From an uncultured Pelagibacteraceae bacterium (GTDB lineage: Bacteria; Pseudomonadota; Alphaproteobacteria; Pelagibacterales; Pelagibacteraceae): a stretch of DNA of 53,818 nt. Every line of letters starts with the position of its first letter. Positions within the stretch are counted from its first letter, which is position 1. The DNA lies in the NCBI GenBank assembly GCA_902554745.1, contig CACDQA010000004.1:1-53818 (forward strand). Direction: 5' to 3'. The notes below the pieces were generated by a model that saw only the letters and a program-made list of their open reading frames with translations, was not told where the DNA came from and did not search any database. Below are positions 37,683 to 46,901 of this stretch, piece after piece. The translations under genes were made by a program, and so were the position numbers.

Positions 37683-37982
37683 ATGGAAACTTTATTATTA
37701 GTAATCAACATCATACTTGCAGTTATTTTAGTTCTTTTGGTTTTATTGCAAAAATCAGAAGGAGGTGCTCTTGGTATTGGAGTTTCACAAGAAAATTTTA
37801 TGCTCTCTAGATCAGCAGGCAGCTTTATGACAAAAGCCACTGCAATCATAGCAACACTTTTTATTATTTGCAGTCTAGCTCTAACAATAATTTCTAGAGC
37901 AGAACTTACTCCTACAGGCTCAGTATTGGATACAGTTGAGGAAAAAACTGAAGACACGCCATCAATTCCAGAAAATAATTAA
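37683..37982 (+). CDS. secG: Preprotein translocase subunit SecG
   Basis: Small accessory subunit of the SecYEG channel. The 99-residue protein has two membrane helices (about residues 2-21 and 52-74) with the family loop LLQKSEGGALGIG between them, followed by a short acidic tail. The tpiA-secG-pyrG order is widely conserved in Alphaproteobacteria and supports the call. It starts 6 bases after tpiA; a 44-base gap separates it from pyrG. Confidence 0.95.
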   Translation: METLLLVINIILAVILVLLVLLQKSEGGALGIGVSQENFMLSRSAGSFMTKATAIIATLFIICSLALTIISRAELTPTGSVLDTVEEKTEDTPSIPENN

Positions 37983-38026
37983 TTAATCCTTTTCAATTCA
38001 TTTTTTATTCGCTATAAGATACTTCC

Positions 38027-39643
38027 ATGGCGCGATATATATTTGTCACTGGCGGCGTGGTTTCTTCCCTTGGTAAAGGCCTTTCTTCTGCATCCCTTGC
38101 TTATTTATTACAATCAAGAGGTTACAAAGTTCGTTTAAGAAAATTAGATCCTTATCTTAATGTTGATCCAGGAACAATGAGTCCGTTTCAACATGGAGAA
38201 GTTTTTGTAACTGATGATGGTGCTGAAACAGATTTAGATTTAGGTCACTATGAAAGATTTTCAGGCGTAACTGCAAAGAAAACAGACAACATAACAACTG
38301 GAAAAATTTATAGCGATGTTCTTAAAAAAGAAAGAAAAGGTCAGTATTTAGGTAAAACTGTTCAAGTAATTCCTCATATCACAGATAGAATTAAAGAATT
38401 TATAAAACACGATACATCTAAAGAAGATTTTGTAATTTGTGAAATAGGAGGAATAGTTGGTGATATAGAAAGTTTACCATTTGTAGAAGCGATAAGACAA
38501 TTTTCCAATGATATTGATAAAAAAAATGCATTATTTATTCATTTAACTTTAGTTCCTTATTTAAAAGCATCGGACGAAATAAAGACTAAACCAACACAAC
38601 ATTCTGTAAAAGAATTAAGAAGTATTGGTATTCAACCTGATATTATAATTTGTAGATCAGAAAGACCTATTCCTTTAGAGCATAGAAAAAAAATATCTTT
38701 GTTTTGTAATGTTGATATTAAAAATGTAATTGAAACTGTTGATGTTAAAACTATTTACGAGGCACCGATTAGTTTTGCTAAAGAAAAATTAGATGTTCAA
38801 GTTTTAAATTATTTTAAAATAAAATATAAAAAATCAAATAATTTAACACCATGGAAGAAAATAACTAAAATCACTCTTAATACCAAAAGACATGTTAACA
38901 TTGCAATTATTGGTAAATACGTTGAATTAAAAGATGCGTATAAATCATTAGATGAAGCACTTACTCATGGGGGAATATCTAATAATCTTAAAGTAAATTT
39001 GATTAGAATAGATTCTGAGAAATTAAAAGTTTCAGAAATAAAAAATAAACTTAAAAATGTATCAGGAATTTTAATTCCAGGTGGATTTGGTAAAAGAGGA
39101 ACTGAGGGTAAAATTGAAGCGATAAGGTATGCAAGAGTAAATAAAATTCCATTCCTTGGAATTTGTTATGGAATGCAAATGGCAATAATCGAATTTGCTA
39201 GAAATCAATTAAAAATAAAAAAAGCAACCTCTTCTGAATTTGATAAAGGTGGAGTTCATATTATTGGCTTAATGCATGAATGGGAGAAAAGCGGCAGAAA
39301 AGTTAAAGGAACAGATAAAGATTTAGGAGGCACCATGAGACTTGGTTCTTATGATGCAATCTTGAAAGATAAATCTAAAATTAGAGATATTTATAAATCT
39401 AGATTAATTAAAGAGAGACATAGACATAGATATGAAGTGGATATTGCATATAAAGAAAAATTTGAGAAAAAAGGATTAATATTTTCAGGTTTATCTCCAG
39501 ATCATAAGCTTCCAGAGATAATTGAACTTAAAAATCACCCTTGGTTTATAGGAGTTCAGTTTCATCCTGAATTTAAATCTAGACCTTTGAACCCACATCC
39601 TTTATTCTCTTCTTTTATCAGAGCAGCAAAAAATCATAGATGA
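38027..39643 (+). CDS. pyrG: CTP synthase
   Basis: Makes CTP from UTP, ATP and glutamine. The synthetase domain (residues 1 to about 265) has [22 protein letters not shown] and [20 protein letters not shown]; the glutamine amidotransferase domain has the nucleophile cysteine in [11 protein letters not shown] and the HPE of [12 protein letters not shown]. The length of 538 residues is standard. The ATG is preceded by TATAAG at 38013-38018, which could be a -10 element giving an almost leaderless transcript. The first 25 codons are unusually GC-rich for this genome. It overlaps kdsA by 4 bases. Confidence 0.98.
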   Translation: MARYIFVTGGVVSSLGKGLSSASLAYLLQSRGYKVRLRKLDPYLNVDPGTMSPFQHGEVFVTDDGAETDLDLGHYERFSGVTAKKTDNITTGKIYSDVLKKERKGQYLGKTVQVIPHITDRIKEFIKHDTSKEDFVICEIGGIVGDIESLPFVEAIRQFSNDIDKKNALFIHLTLVPYLKASDEIKTKPTQHSVKELRSIGIQPDIIICRSERPIPLEHRKKISLFCNVDIKNVIETVDVKTIYEAPISFAKEKLDVQVLNYFKIKYKKSNNLTPWKKITKITLNTKRHVNIAIIGKYVELKDAYKSLDEALTHGGISNNLKVNLIRIDSEKLKVSEIKNKLKNVSGILIPGGFGKRGTEGKIEAIRYARVNKIPFLGICYGMQMAIIEFARNQLKIKKATSSEFDKGGVHIIGLMHEWEKSGRKVKGTDKDLGGTMRLGSYDAILKDKSKIRDIYKSRLIKERHRHRYEVDIAYKEKFEKKGLIFSGLSPDHKLPEIIELKNHPWFIGVQFHPEFKSRPLNPHPLFSSFIRAAKNHR

Positions 39644-40464
39644 GTGCGATTAAAGTAAATTGTGAAAATATAGAAATTTCAAACAACAATAAGATTTGTA
39701 TTATTGCAGGTCCATGTCAGTTAGAGACTGAGCAACATGCAATGGATATGGCAGGAAAAATTAAGGAAATTACCTCAAAATTTGGCCTTAAATTTATTTA
39801 CAAAACTTCATTTGATAAAGCGAACAGAACCAGTTTAAAAGGTAAAAGGGGAGCAGGATTAGATGTATCACTTCCCGTATTTGATAAAATTAAAAAGGAA
39901 TTAAATGTTCCTATTTTAACAGACATTCATAATGCTGAACAATGTGAAATTGTCTCAAAACATGTTGATGTTTTACAAATTCCAGCTTTTCTATGTAGAC
40001 AAACAGACTTGTTAATTGCTGCAGCCAAAACAAATAAAATTATTAATGTAAAAAAAGGTCAGTTCTTAGCACCGTGGGATATGGTTAATGTAACTAAAAA
40101 AATTTCAGACTCAGGAAATAAAAACATACTAGTCACAGAAAGAGGAGCAAGCTTTGGTTACAACACTTTAGTCTCTGACATGAGATCTTTACCTATAATG
40201 GCAAAGAATGGTTATCCAGTAATTTTCGATGCAACTCATTCTGTTCAACAACCGGGTGGTCAAGGAGAATCCTCTGGTGGTCAAAGAGAATTTGTTGAAT
40301 ATTTAGCAAGAGCAGCTGTTGCGGTTGGAGTTGCAGGTGTATTTATTGAAACGCATCAAGATCCTGATAATGCACCATCAGATGGACCAAACATGGTACC
40401 ATTGAATAAATTAGAGAATCTATTAAAACAATTACACGATATAGATAATCTAATTAAAAAATAG
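39640..40464 (+). CDS. kdsA: 3-deoxy-8-phosphooctulonate synthase (KDO8P synthase)
   Basis: Condenses arabinose 5-phosphate and phosphoenolpyruvate to Kdo-8-phosphate, needed for the inner core of lipopolysaccharide. The TIM-barrel landmarks are [32 protein letters not shown]-like residues near 60-75, DIHNAEQC, and [21 protein letters not shown], then [13 protein letters not shown]. It has 274 residues. Neighbouring pyrG makes the CTP that activates Kdo, and eno makes the PEP used here, which may explain the cluster. The stop shares a base with the eno GTG start. Confidence 0.97.
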   Translation: MSAIKVNCENIEISNNNKICIIAGPCQLETEQHAMDMAGKIKEITSKFGLKFIYKTSFDKANRTSLKGKRGAGLDVSLPVFDKIKKELNVPILTDIHNAEQCEIVSKHVDVLQIPAFLCRQTDLLIAAAKTNKIINVKKGQFLAPWDMVNVTKKISDSGNKNILVTERGASFGYNTLVSDMRSLPIMAKNGYPVIFDATHSVQQPGGQGESSGGQREFVEYLARAAVAVGVAGVFIETHQDPDNAPSDGPNMVPLNKLENLLKQLHDIDNLIKK

Positions 40465-41720
40465 TGAGTAAAATTTTAAAAGTAAAAGCACGTCAAGTTT
40501 TTGACAGTAGAGGAAATCCAACAGTAGAGGCAGAGGTTTATATTAAAAATAATAGCGCATCCGCTATTTGTCCTTCTGGCGCTTCCACAGGAACTTTTGA
40601 AGCTTTTGAAAAAAGAGATAAAAATAATAAACGGTATTTAGGAAAAAGTGTTTTAAGTGCAGTTAACTTAGTCAACACAAAGATTTCAAAAAAACTAAAA
40701 GGACAAAATATTCATAACCAAGAAAGAATTGATGCTTTGTTAATTAATTTGGATGGTACAAGACAAAAAACTAACTTAGGAGCTAATGCGATGTTAGCTG
40801 TCTCTATGGCTGTTAAAAAACTGTCTGCAAAAGCAAAAAAATTACCTTTGTATAAAACTTTTTTTCAAAAAAATAACTTTCAATTACCTTATCCATTAAT
40901 GAACATTATTAATGGTGGAGCGCATGCAAATAATGGTCTTAGAATTCAAGAGTTTATGATCAGACCTGATCGTGCAAAAAGTTTTTCTGAGGCAATGCGA
41001 ATTTGTTTCGTTGTTATTAAAAATTTAAGTAAATTAATTAAAGATAAAGGTTTATCAACCTCAGTAGGTGATGAAGGTGGTTTTGCACCTATGATCAGTA
41101 GTAATAATCAAGCTTTAGATTTAATTGTCAGCGCAATTAAAAAATCTGGATTTATTAATGGTAAAGATGTTTCTATTTGTTTAGATGTGGCTGCTAATGA
41201 ATTATATAAAAATAACAAATACTCTATTCATTCTAAAAGTTATATTTCAGTAGATAAGTCCATTAAAGAATATCAAAAAATTATTAAAAAATATAAAATT
41301 AAGTCTATTGAAGATCCGTTTGCTGAAAATGATTGGTTGGCATGGAATAAATTAATGAAATCAATAAAAAAAGTTCAGATCGTTGGAGATGATTTGTATG
41401 TAACAAATCTTGAAAGATTAAAGAAAGGTTTCTTAAATATTTCCTCAAATTCAATATTAATAAAGCTAAATCAAATTGGTACTGTTTCAGAAACTTTAGA
41501 TGTAATTAAATTTGGTCAAACCATTGGATATAAAACAATTATATCTCATCGATCAGGTGATAGTGAAGATACTTTTATTGCTGATTTAGCAGTAGGCACT
41601 AATTCAAATCAAATTAAAACTGGATCTTTAGCTAGATCTGAAAGGGTTGCAAAATATAATCAATTAATCCGTATAGAAGAAGAACTTGGAAAAAAAGCGA
41701 GGATGAATAAGATCAATTAA
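40464..41720 (+). CDS. eno: Enolase
   Basis: Interconverts 2-phosphoglycerate and phosphoenolpyruvate. Visible motifs are QVFDSRGNPTVEAEVY, SGASTGTFEAFEKRD, STSVGDEGGFAP, SIEDPFAEND (metal ligands), and the signature ILIKLNQIGTVSETL with SHRSGDSEDTFIADLAV. It has 418 residues, near the usual 420-430. The start is GTG at 40464, overlapping the kdsA stop by one base; no ATG nearby gives the conserved SKILKVKARQVFDSRG opening. The stop overlaps ftsB by one base. Confidence 0.98.
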   Translation: MSKILKVKARQVFDSRGNPTVEAEVYIKNNSASAICPSGASTGTFEAFEKRDKNNKRYLGKSVLSAVNLVNTKISKKLKGQNIHNQERIDALLINLDGTRQKTNLGANAMLAVSMAVKKLSAKAKKLPLYKTFFQKNNFQLPYPLMNIINGGAHANNGLRIQEFMIRPDRAKSFSEAMRICFVVIKNLSKLIKDKGLSTSVGDEGGFAPMISSNNQALDLIVSAIKKSGFINGKDVSICLDVAANELYKNNKYSIHSKSYISVDKSIKEYQKIIKKYKIKSIEDPFAENDWLAWNKLMKSIKKVQIVGDDLYVTNLERLKKGFLNISSNSILIKLNQIGTVSETLDVIKFGQTIGYKTIISHRSGDSEDTFIADLAVGTNSNQIKTGSLARSERVAKYNQLIRIEEELGKKARMNKIN

Positions 41721-42022
41721 TGCTTCGATTAATAAAAAGAAATTATTTTTTATTAATATCAGTTTTTCTTATTTTTTATTTTGGTTTTAACTTAGTATCT
41801 GGAGAAAGAGGTCTTTTTTCGTATATAGAAAAAAAGGAACTTTTGTCTAACTTGAAAAAAGAAGAATTAACCCTAACTGGTAAAATAGAAGATATGGATC
41901 ATAAAAATTCACTTTTAAGCACTAATTTAGATCTTGATTATATTGAGACTTTAATTAGAGAACGATTTTTGTTTGGTAAAAAAGATGAGACAATTTATAT
42001 AATTAAAAAAGATGAAAAGTAG
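41720..42022 (+). CDS. ftsB: FtsB/DivIC-family septum formation initiator
   Basis: Bitopic membrane protein of the divisome that links early and late division proteins. The 100-residue protein has a short cytoplasmic start, one membrane helix (about residues 9-25), a heptad-like coiled coil (about 35-70) and the conserved end [22 protein letters not shown]. Position right after eno is the usual alphaproteobacterial location. Its stop overlaps the lipA start by 11 bases; in many relatives the pyruvate dehydrogenase genes follow at this point but here they do not. Confidence 0.88.
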   Translation: MLRLIKRNYFLLISVFLIFYFGFNLVSGERGLFSYIEKKELLSNLKKEELTLTGKIEDMDHKNSLLSTNLDLDYIETLIRERFLFGKKDETIYIIKKDEK

Positions 42023-42932
42023 ACATCCAGAAAAAGAAAACAAACCGGTTAATCCGATTAAAAAAAAACCTCAATGGATTAGATCAAAACTTACAAATAG
42101 TAAGGAGTTTTTTTTAACTAAAACAATAGTTAATAATAATAATCTTGTAACCGTCTGTCAGGAAGCAAACTGCCCAAATATAACAGAGTGTTGGAGTAAG
42201 CGACATGCAACTTTTATGATTATGGGAGATACCTGTACAAGAGCTTGTGCTTTTTGTGATGTTAAAACTGGTGTACCTGGAAAATTAGATCAACTTGAAC
42301 CTGTTAAGATTGCAGAAGCGGTAAAAAAATTAAATTTAAAACATGTTGTGATTACTTCAGTGGATAGAGATGATTTAGATGATGGTGGATCAGAACATTT
42401 TTTTGAAGTAATTAATCAAACTAGAAAATCAAATCCAAATACTACTATTGAAGTTCTTACACCTGATTTTTTAAGAAAAGGAGATGCTTATAAAAAAGTT
42501 TTAGATGCTAAACCAGATGTTTTTAATCATAATATTGAAACTGTCCCTAGTCTTTATTTAAAAGTTAGACCAGGTTCTAGATACTTTGCATCTTTAGAAC
42601 TTTTGAAAAATGCAAAAAAAGTTAACAAAAATATTTTTACTAAATCAGGAATAATGGTTGGCTTAGGGGAGACAAGAGATGAAATTTTACAAGTGATGGA
42701 TGACTTAAGAGCTGCAGATGTTGATTTCATAACAATTGGTCAATATTTGCAACCATCTACTAAACATTATCCATTAGATCGATATTACACACCAAAAGAA
42801 TTTGAGGATTTAGGAACAATAGCAAAAGCTAAAGGATTTTTGTTAGTGTCTTCATCCCCTTTAACTAGATCTTCATATCATGCAGATGAAGATTTTGCGA
42901 AACTTCAACAAAACAGATTAAAAAATAATTAA
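42012..42932 (+). CDS. lipA: Lipoyl synthase
   Basis: Radical SAM enzyme that inserts two sulfurs into octanoyl groups on carrier domains of pyruvate and 2-oxoglutarate dehydrogenase and the glycine cleavage system. Both clusters' ligands are intact: auxiliary CX4CX5C (C49, C54, C60) and radical-SAM CXXXCXXC (C75, C79, C82, in CTRACAFC). The C-terminal RSSYHAD motif is also present. It has 306 residues. It overlaps ftsB by 11 bases and ratA by one base. Confidence 0.98.
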   Translation: MKSRHPEKENKPVNPIKKKPQWIRSKLTNSKEFFLTKTIVNNNNLVTVCQEANCPNITECWSKRHATFMIMGDTCTRACAFCDVKTGVPGKLDQLEPVKIAEAVKKLNLKHVVITSVDRDDLDDGGSEHFFEVINQTRKSNPNTTIEVLTPDFLRKGDAYKKVLDAKPDVFNHNIETVPSLYLKVRPGSRYFASLELLKNAKKVNKNIFTKSGIMVGLGETRDEILQVMDDLRAADVDFITIGQYLQPSTKHYPLDRYYTPKEFEDLGTIAKAKGFLLVSSSPLTRSSYHADEDFAKLQQNRLKNN

Positions 42933-43387
42933 TGCCAAAAGCGTCAGTTACGAGATTAATTGATCAAAGAAAAGATAAACTTATAGATTTTGTTTTAGAT
43001 ATTGAAAAATATCCTGAGTTTATTCCTTTCTGTGATAGTTCAAAAGTATACGAGAGAAATGAAAACGGGGAAATTATAAATATAATTGCAGATTTAACAA
43101 TTGGAAAAGGACCTTTTAGAGACACTTTTAAAAGTGATGTAAAGTATATAAAAAAAGATGATTTAATTCATGTTGTAAATATAGGTGGTCCATTGAAGTT
43201 TTTAGAGAATAATTGGAAATTTAAAGATAAAGGAAACCAACTTAACGGACTTAAAACAGAAGTTATTTTTGATATCGATTTTGAAATTGAAAATAAATTT
43301 TTAAATATCCTGATGACAAAATCTTTTCAATTTGGGTTAGAAAAAATTGCTGATGCCTTCCAAAAAAGAGCAGAAAATATAATTTAA
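42932..43387 (+). CDS. RatA/COQ10-type START-domain protein
   Basis: START-like lipid-binding fold of 151 residues. The family's VTRLIDQRKDKLIDFVLDIEKYPEFIPFC opening and IGKGPFRDTFKSDV central region are present, as is the C-terminal helix FGLEKIADAFQKRA. Eukaryotic COQ10 helps quinone function; bacterial relatives are annotated as ubiquinone-binding proteins or ribosome association toxin RatA. In Alphaproteobacteria the gene follows lipA, as here, which argues for a quinone or envelope role rather than a toxin. It ends the core + strand run; a 65-base gap follows. Confidence 0.85.
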   Translation: MPKASVTRLIDQRKDKLIDFVLDIEKYPEFIPFCDSSKVYERNENGEIINIIADLTIGKGPFRDTFKSDVKYIKKDDLIHVVNIGGPLKFLENNWKFKDKGNQLNGLKTEVIFDIDFEIENKFLNILMTKSFQFGLEKIADAFQKRAENII

Positions 43388-43452
43388 TTTTTAAATTAAT
43401 CTTTTTTTTGGTAATTTGATTTAGTGAGATAAAAATTGTAGATTTATAATGG

Positions 43453-44814
43453 ATGAAATCATTTTTTAAATATATTCTATTTTTATTTTTATTTAACACC
43501 TTTTTAATTTTAGATACTAATTCAAATGAGGAATTAAAAAAAATAGACAAACAACTTAAGCAGGTAGAAGATTTATACAAGTCCGGTGTTTTTGATGATC
43601 AAAGCTATCAAAATGCCAAAGATGAACTGATTACTAGAAGATTAGAAGTAAAAAAAAAAATTAATACAAAAAAAAATACCAATCCCGATTCTAAGACTTT
43701 AGAAAAACAGTTAGAAGTAATTGAAAAGCTATTAAATGAAGGTGTTTTAAGCGAGGAAGAGTATTTAAAAACAAAAACATACTTAGAAAAAAAACAACAA
43801 GAAGGTACAAATATTGATCTTAAAGATATATCAAGTGATGATGCTTTAGAAATTGCTACATATGATCTTAATGTTAAAAAAAGTCCTGGAAGAAAGAATT
43901 GGGAAAAAGCTGAATTAATTTATAAAAATTATAAAATTATAACTTTTAGACCTGGAGGTATAAAAGTAGTTAGAATTTCAGACAATAAAAAATTAGTTCA
44001 CATAGTTGATAACTACAAAGTTAAATTTTTTAATGGTGGAGAAAAGCATATTAGAATTGATAAAACAGTTTTTAAGAGAGAAAAAAATTTAGATCCATCA
44101 AAAGCTATAGCCAAAACGTTGAGTGATATAAAAAAACTTTTACAAAATACAGATGAATTTTTAGATCCAAAAAAAGAAAAAGAAATATTCGATACAGATC
44201 AACACAAATTGATTATGTATATTGATGATGTTAAAATTCTTAAATATGAGGGAAGATATGTTAAAAAACATAAAGCGTTTTTTTATCAAGTTTTAACATC
44301 AAGAAACCAACCGTTTCATTTTTATATTAAAATAGACGCGAAAAAACCAATTGCATTAAACATGGAATTCTTTAACGCTAAAATCGATAGAGCAATACGA
44401 AAGGTTAAATCTCAGTTAGCACTTGAATATGATGTATCAGAAGCTGAAATACAAAAAATTATTGATAAGCAAATAGGGGAGGCAACTGAGAGAAGCGTTG
44501 AAGATGCAATGGAAAAAGCAATAAATGATAGCGTAATAGAAGCTATTGAACAATCTGTTGGTGAAGTTTTATCTGCAAATCTTGTTAATGCTATAGAACA
44601 AGCCACTGGTGAAGCTATAGATGCTTCTATTGAAGCGGAATTAGCTGATGCAATAAATGCTGAAATAGCATACGCTGTATCTATAGGAATTGACGAAGCA
44701 GCAGTCACGGCAGGCTGGGAAGCATACTTTGAGGTGTTAGCCCAAGGAGGAACTATGGAAGAGGCATCAGCAGCTGCTTATGAAGCCTGTGGTTCTGCAT
44801 GTGATAACTATTAA
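43453..44814 (+). CDS. Secreted protein with two SHOCT-like motifs and an Ala/Glu/Ile-rich helical tail
   Basis: I do not recognise a known function. A signal peptide or anchor spans residues 1-22. Two SHOCT-like helical hairpins follow (about 30-62, with VEDLYKSGVFDDQSYQNAK; and 83-115, with IEKLLNEGVLSEEEYLKTK), i.e. two copies of the pattern L-x-x-G-h-h-x-x-x-x-Y. The middle part (about 140-310) looks beta-rich (for example ITFRPGGIKVVRIS). The last 115 residues are rich in Ala, Glu and Ile with loose repeats such as AIEQSVGEVL and AIEQATGEAI, ending in CGSACDNY with two cysteines. The tail's DNA is GC-richer than the rest. It is 8 bases upstream of a caspase gene, so the two are very likely co-transcribed. 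Confidence 0.75.
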   Translation: MKSFFKYILFLFLFNTFLILDTNSNEELKKIDKQLKQVEDLYKSGVFDDQSYQNAKDELITRRLEVKKKINTKKNTNPDSKTLEKQLEVIEKLLNEGVLSEEEYLKTKTYLEKKQQEGTNIDLKDISSDDALEIATYDLNVKKSPGRKNWEKAELIYKNYKIITFRPGGIKVVRISDNKKLVHIVDNYKVKFFNGGEKHIRIDKTVFKREKNLDPSKAIAKTLSDIKKLLQNTDEFLDPKKEKEIFDTDQHKLIMYIDDVKILKYEGRYVKKHKAFFYQVLTSRNQPFHFYIKIDAKKPIALNMEFFNAKIDRAIRKVKSQLALEYDVSEAEIQKIIDKQIGEATERSVEDAMEKAINDSVIEAIEQSVGEVLSANLVNAIEQATGEAIDASIEAELADAINAEIAYAVSIGIDEAAVTAGWEAYFEVLAQGGTMEEASAAAYEACGSACDNY

Positions 44815-44822
44815 AATAAATT

Positions 44823-46901
44823 ATGAAAAAATATTTGTTTTTTTTAATTTTTATTTTTTTAACTACAGAAAATTCATTTGCAAAAATCTCTATAAGTGAC
44901 CAAAAAAAATTAATTAATAATAATACAATTAAAATTAATTTAAATTGTAATAATTTAGTAAATAAACTTGGTGGTCTTAGTAGCATTGATTTACTTTGGC
45001 TTGGAAACCTAAATGAGAAAGAACATCAACATGCATTAATCTCAATAGATTCCCTTGAAAATAATAAAATTTTTTATGTATGTGAAAATGTTAATAAAAC
45101 AAAAATTACTAGCAATAATAGTATTGATGTATTGAATGAAAGAAATTTAACAAAAATATTTTATGATTCAAAAGATATGTTCACATATGTATTTTCTATT
45201 TCGTCAAAAAAAAGTAGATCGTACATTATGTCCACACTTAATTTAAATAGATACAACATTGATTATAACACTTTAAACCAAGCTTATGTTGAAGGGTTGA
45301 TGGCAATTAGTAATAATTTAGAGATAAAAAAAATTGTAAAGAAAAAAATTAAAAAAAAAGAAGCCAAAAATAATGATGCTGAAAAGAAAAATACTATTAA
45401 GGAAATAAAAAGTTTATCTGAAGGTGATTATTATTTATTTGGTCACTCTACTACAGGAGAAAAATTTTGGGGCTCCACAATGTCCATTTCCAATATTGTA
45501 CAGGTTGGAAGGGCTTTTTCTTCAGAAGGTAAAACTTGTTATATAAGATCTGAGCAAACTACTAAAAATGCTCCATTTAAAGGAATATTTTATTTAAAAT
45601 GTCCTAACCAAAGAATTGATGGATCTTGGACACAAAAAAGTGCAACTAGCCCAGGTTTAGGTCAAGGATTTGCTGATGATGGAGAAGTTATTACAGCATT
45701 TTTTTCAGTCAATAAAAATACAATAATTAAATTTGCAAATAATTATTTTGATAAAGGATCATCAAAAATTGAGATTGCAGCAGTTAAAGAAAAAGAACAA
45801 AAAGAAATTAAACAAAGTGTAAGCAAGGATAAAAGTCCTCCAAAAATTATAATTGATGAAAATTTAACTTTTAAAAATTCAAATTATATACTCGAAGGTA
45901 AGGTTGTAGACAAAGGCTCTAAGACTATTTATGTAGAAATTGATGGTGATATTCAAAAAGCTACTGATGGTAAATTTTCTTTTAATAGATTTAGTCCCTT
46001 TAACGAAAAAGTTAAAATTGTAGCTACAGACCAATGGGGAAATAGATCTAAAGAAAAAATAGTTAACATTAAAATAGATACTCAGTCTACTGTAGTAGCT
46101 AAAAAATTAGAAAAACTAAATCCTAGTAAAATTCAATTTAACCAACTATCAAAAGATAAAGTTGCAATAGTAATTGGAATTGAGGGTTATGACAGAACAC
46201 CTAAAGCAACATATGCTAATTTAGATGCTAAATATTTTTATGAATATGCTCGATTAACCTTTGGTATTGATAAATCAAACATTAAATTATTAATTGACCA
46301 AGATGCAAATTTAATTCAATCTTTAGGTGTTTTAAAAAAATGGCTGCCTGGAAAAATTAACCAAAACAGAACTGAGCTAGTTATATTTTTTGCAGGTCAT
46401 GGTTTAGCATCTAACGACGGTAAGGAGCTCTATTTGTTACCTCAGGATAGTGATCCAGATCTATTATCTCGAACAGCTTTGTCTAGAAGTGAATTGTTTA
46501 AAACAATTTTAGATTTAAGCCCAAAAAAAGTTATTATGTTTTTTGATACCTGTTATAGTGGTATTTCTAGAGATGAAAAAACTTTATTAGCTTCGGCTCG
46601 ACCTGTTAGATTAGCATCAAGCGAACAAGGAATTATTCCAGATAATTTTACAATATTTTCTGCCTCGCAATTAGATCAGATTTCTTCAGGTCTCAAAGAG
46701 GCTAACCATGGGATTTTTTCTTATTTTCTTATGAAAGGTTTAGAGGGTAATGCTGACTTAAACAAAGATAAAAAAATAACTAACGGAGAATTGTTAACTT
46801 ATATGGATCAAAATGTTTCTCAAAAAGCTGCTGAGTTAGGAAGAAAGCAAAATCCCTCATTGTCAGGCAACAAGGACGATGTTTTAGTTAGTTATCGATA
46901 A
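44823..46901 (+). CDS. Secreted caspase-family (C14) protease with Ig-like domain
   Basis: The C-terminal half (about residues 443-690) is a caspase-hemoglobinase fold: AIVIGIEGYDRTPKATYANLDAKYFYEY opening, His526 in VIFFAGHGLAS and Cys577 in IMFFDTCYSGIS form the catalytic dyad, so it is predicted active. An Ig-like or filamin-like domain (about 337-420, ending ATDQWGNRS) precedes it. The N-terminal part has a signal peptide (1-20, SFA cut) and a domain around residues 200-295 (GDYYLFGHSTTGEKFWGS) I do not recognise. After the cysteine a DLNKDKKITNGE stretch (645-656) resembles a calcium-binding EF-hand loop. The paralogue follows directly, with a one-base overlap (TAATG). Substrate and localisation beyond export are unknown. 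Confidence 0.88.
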   Translation: MKKYLFFLIFIFLTTENSFAKISISDQKKLINNNTIKINLNCNNLVNKLGGLSSIDLLWLGNLNEKEHQHALISIDSLENNKIFYVCENVNKTKITSNNSIDVLNERNLTKIFYDSKDMFTYVFSISSKKSRSYIMSTLNLNRYNIDYNTLNQAYVEGLMAISNNLEIKKIVKKKIKKKEAKNNDAEKKNTIKEIKSLSEGDYYLFGHSTTGEKFWGSTMSISNIVQVGRAFSSEGKTCYIRSEQTTKNAPFKGIFYLKCPNQRIDGSWTQKSATSPGLGQGFADDGEVITAFFSVNKNTIIKFANNYFDKGSSKIEIAAVKEKEQKEIKQSVSKDKSPPKIIIDENLTFKNSNYILEGKVVDKGSKTIYVEIDGDIQKATDGKFSFNRFSPFNEKVKIVATDQWGNRSKEKIVNIKIDTQSTVVAKKLEKLNPSKIQFNQLSKDKVAIVIGIEGYDRTPKATYANLDAKYFYEYARLTFGIDKSNIKLLIDQDANLIQSLGVLKKWLPGKINQNRTELVIFFAGHGLASNDGKELYLLPQDSDPDLLSRTALSRSELFKTILDLSPKKVIMFFDTCYSGISRDEKTLLASARPVRLASSEQGIIPDNFTIFSASQLDQISSGLKEANHGIFSYFLMKGLEGNADLNKDKKITNGELLTYMDQNVSQKAAELGRKQNPSLSGNKDDVLVSYR

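Noticed and set aside
43445-43450. Perfect TATAAT just before the ATG at 43453
   Set aside because: Transcription from it would begin inside the coding region, and no good -35 lies 16-18 bases upstream; likely chance in AT-rich DNA.
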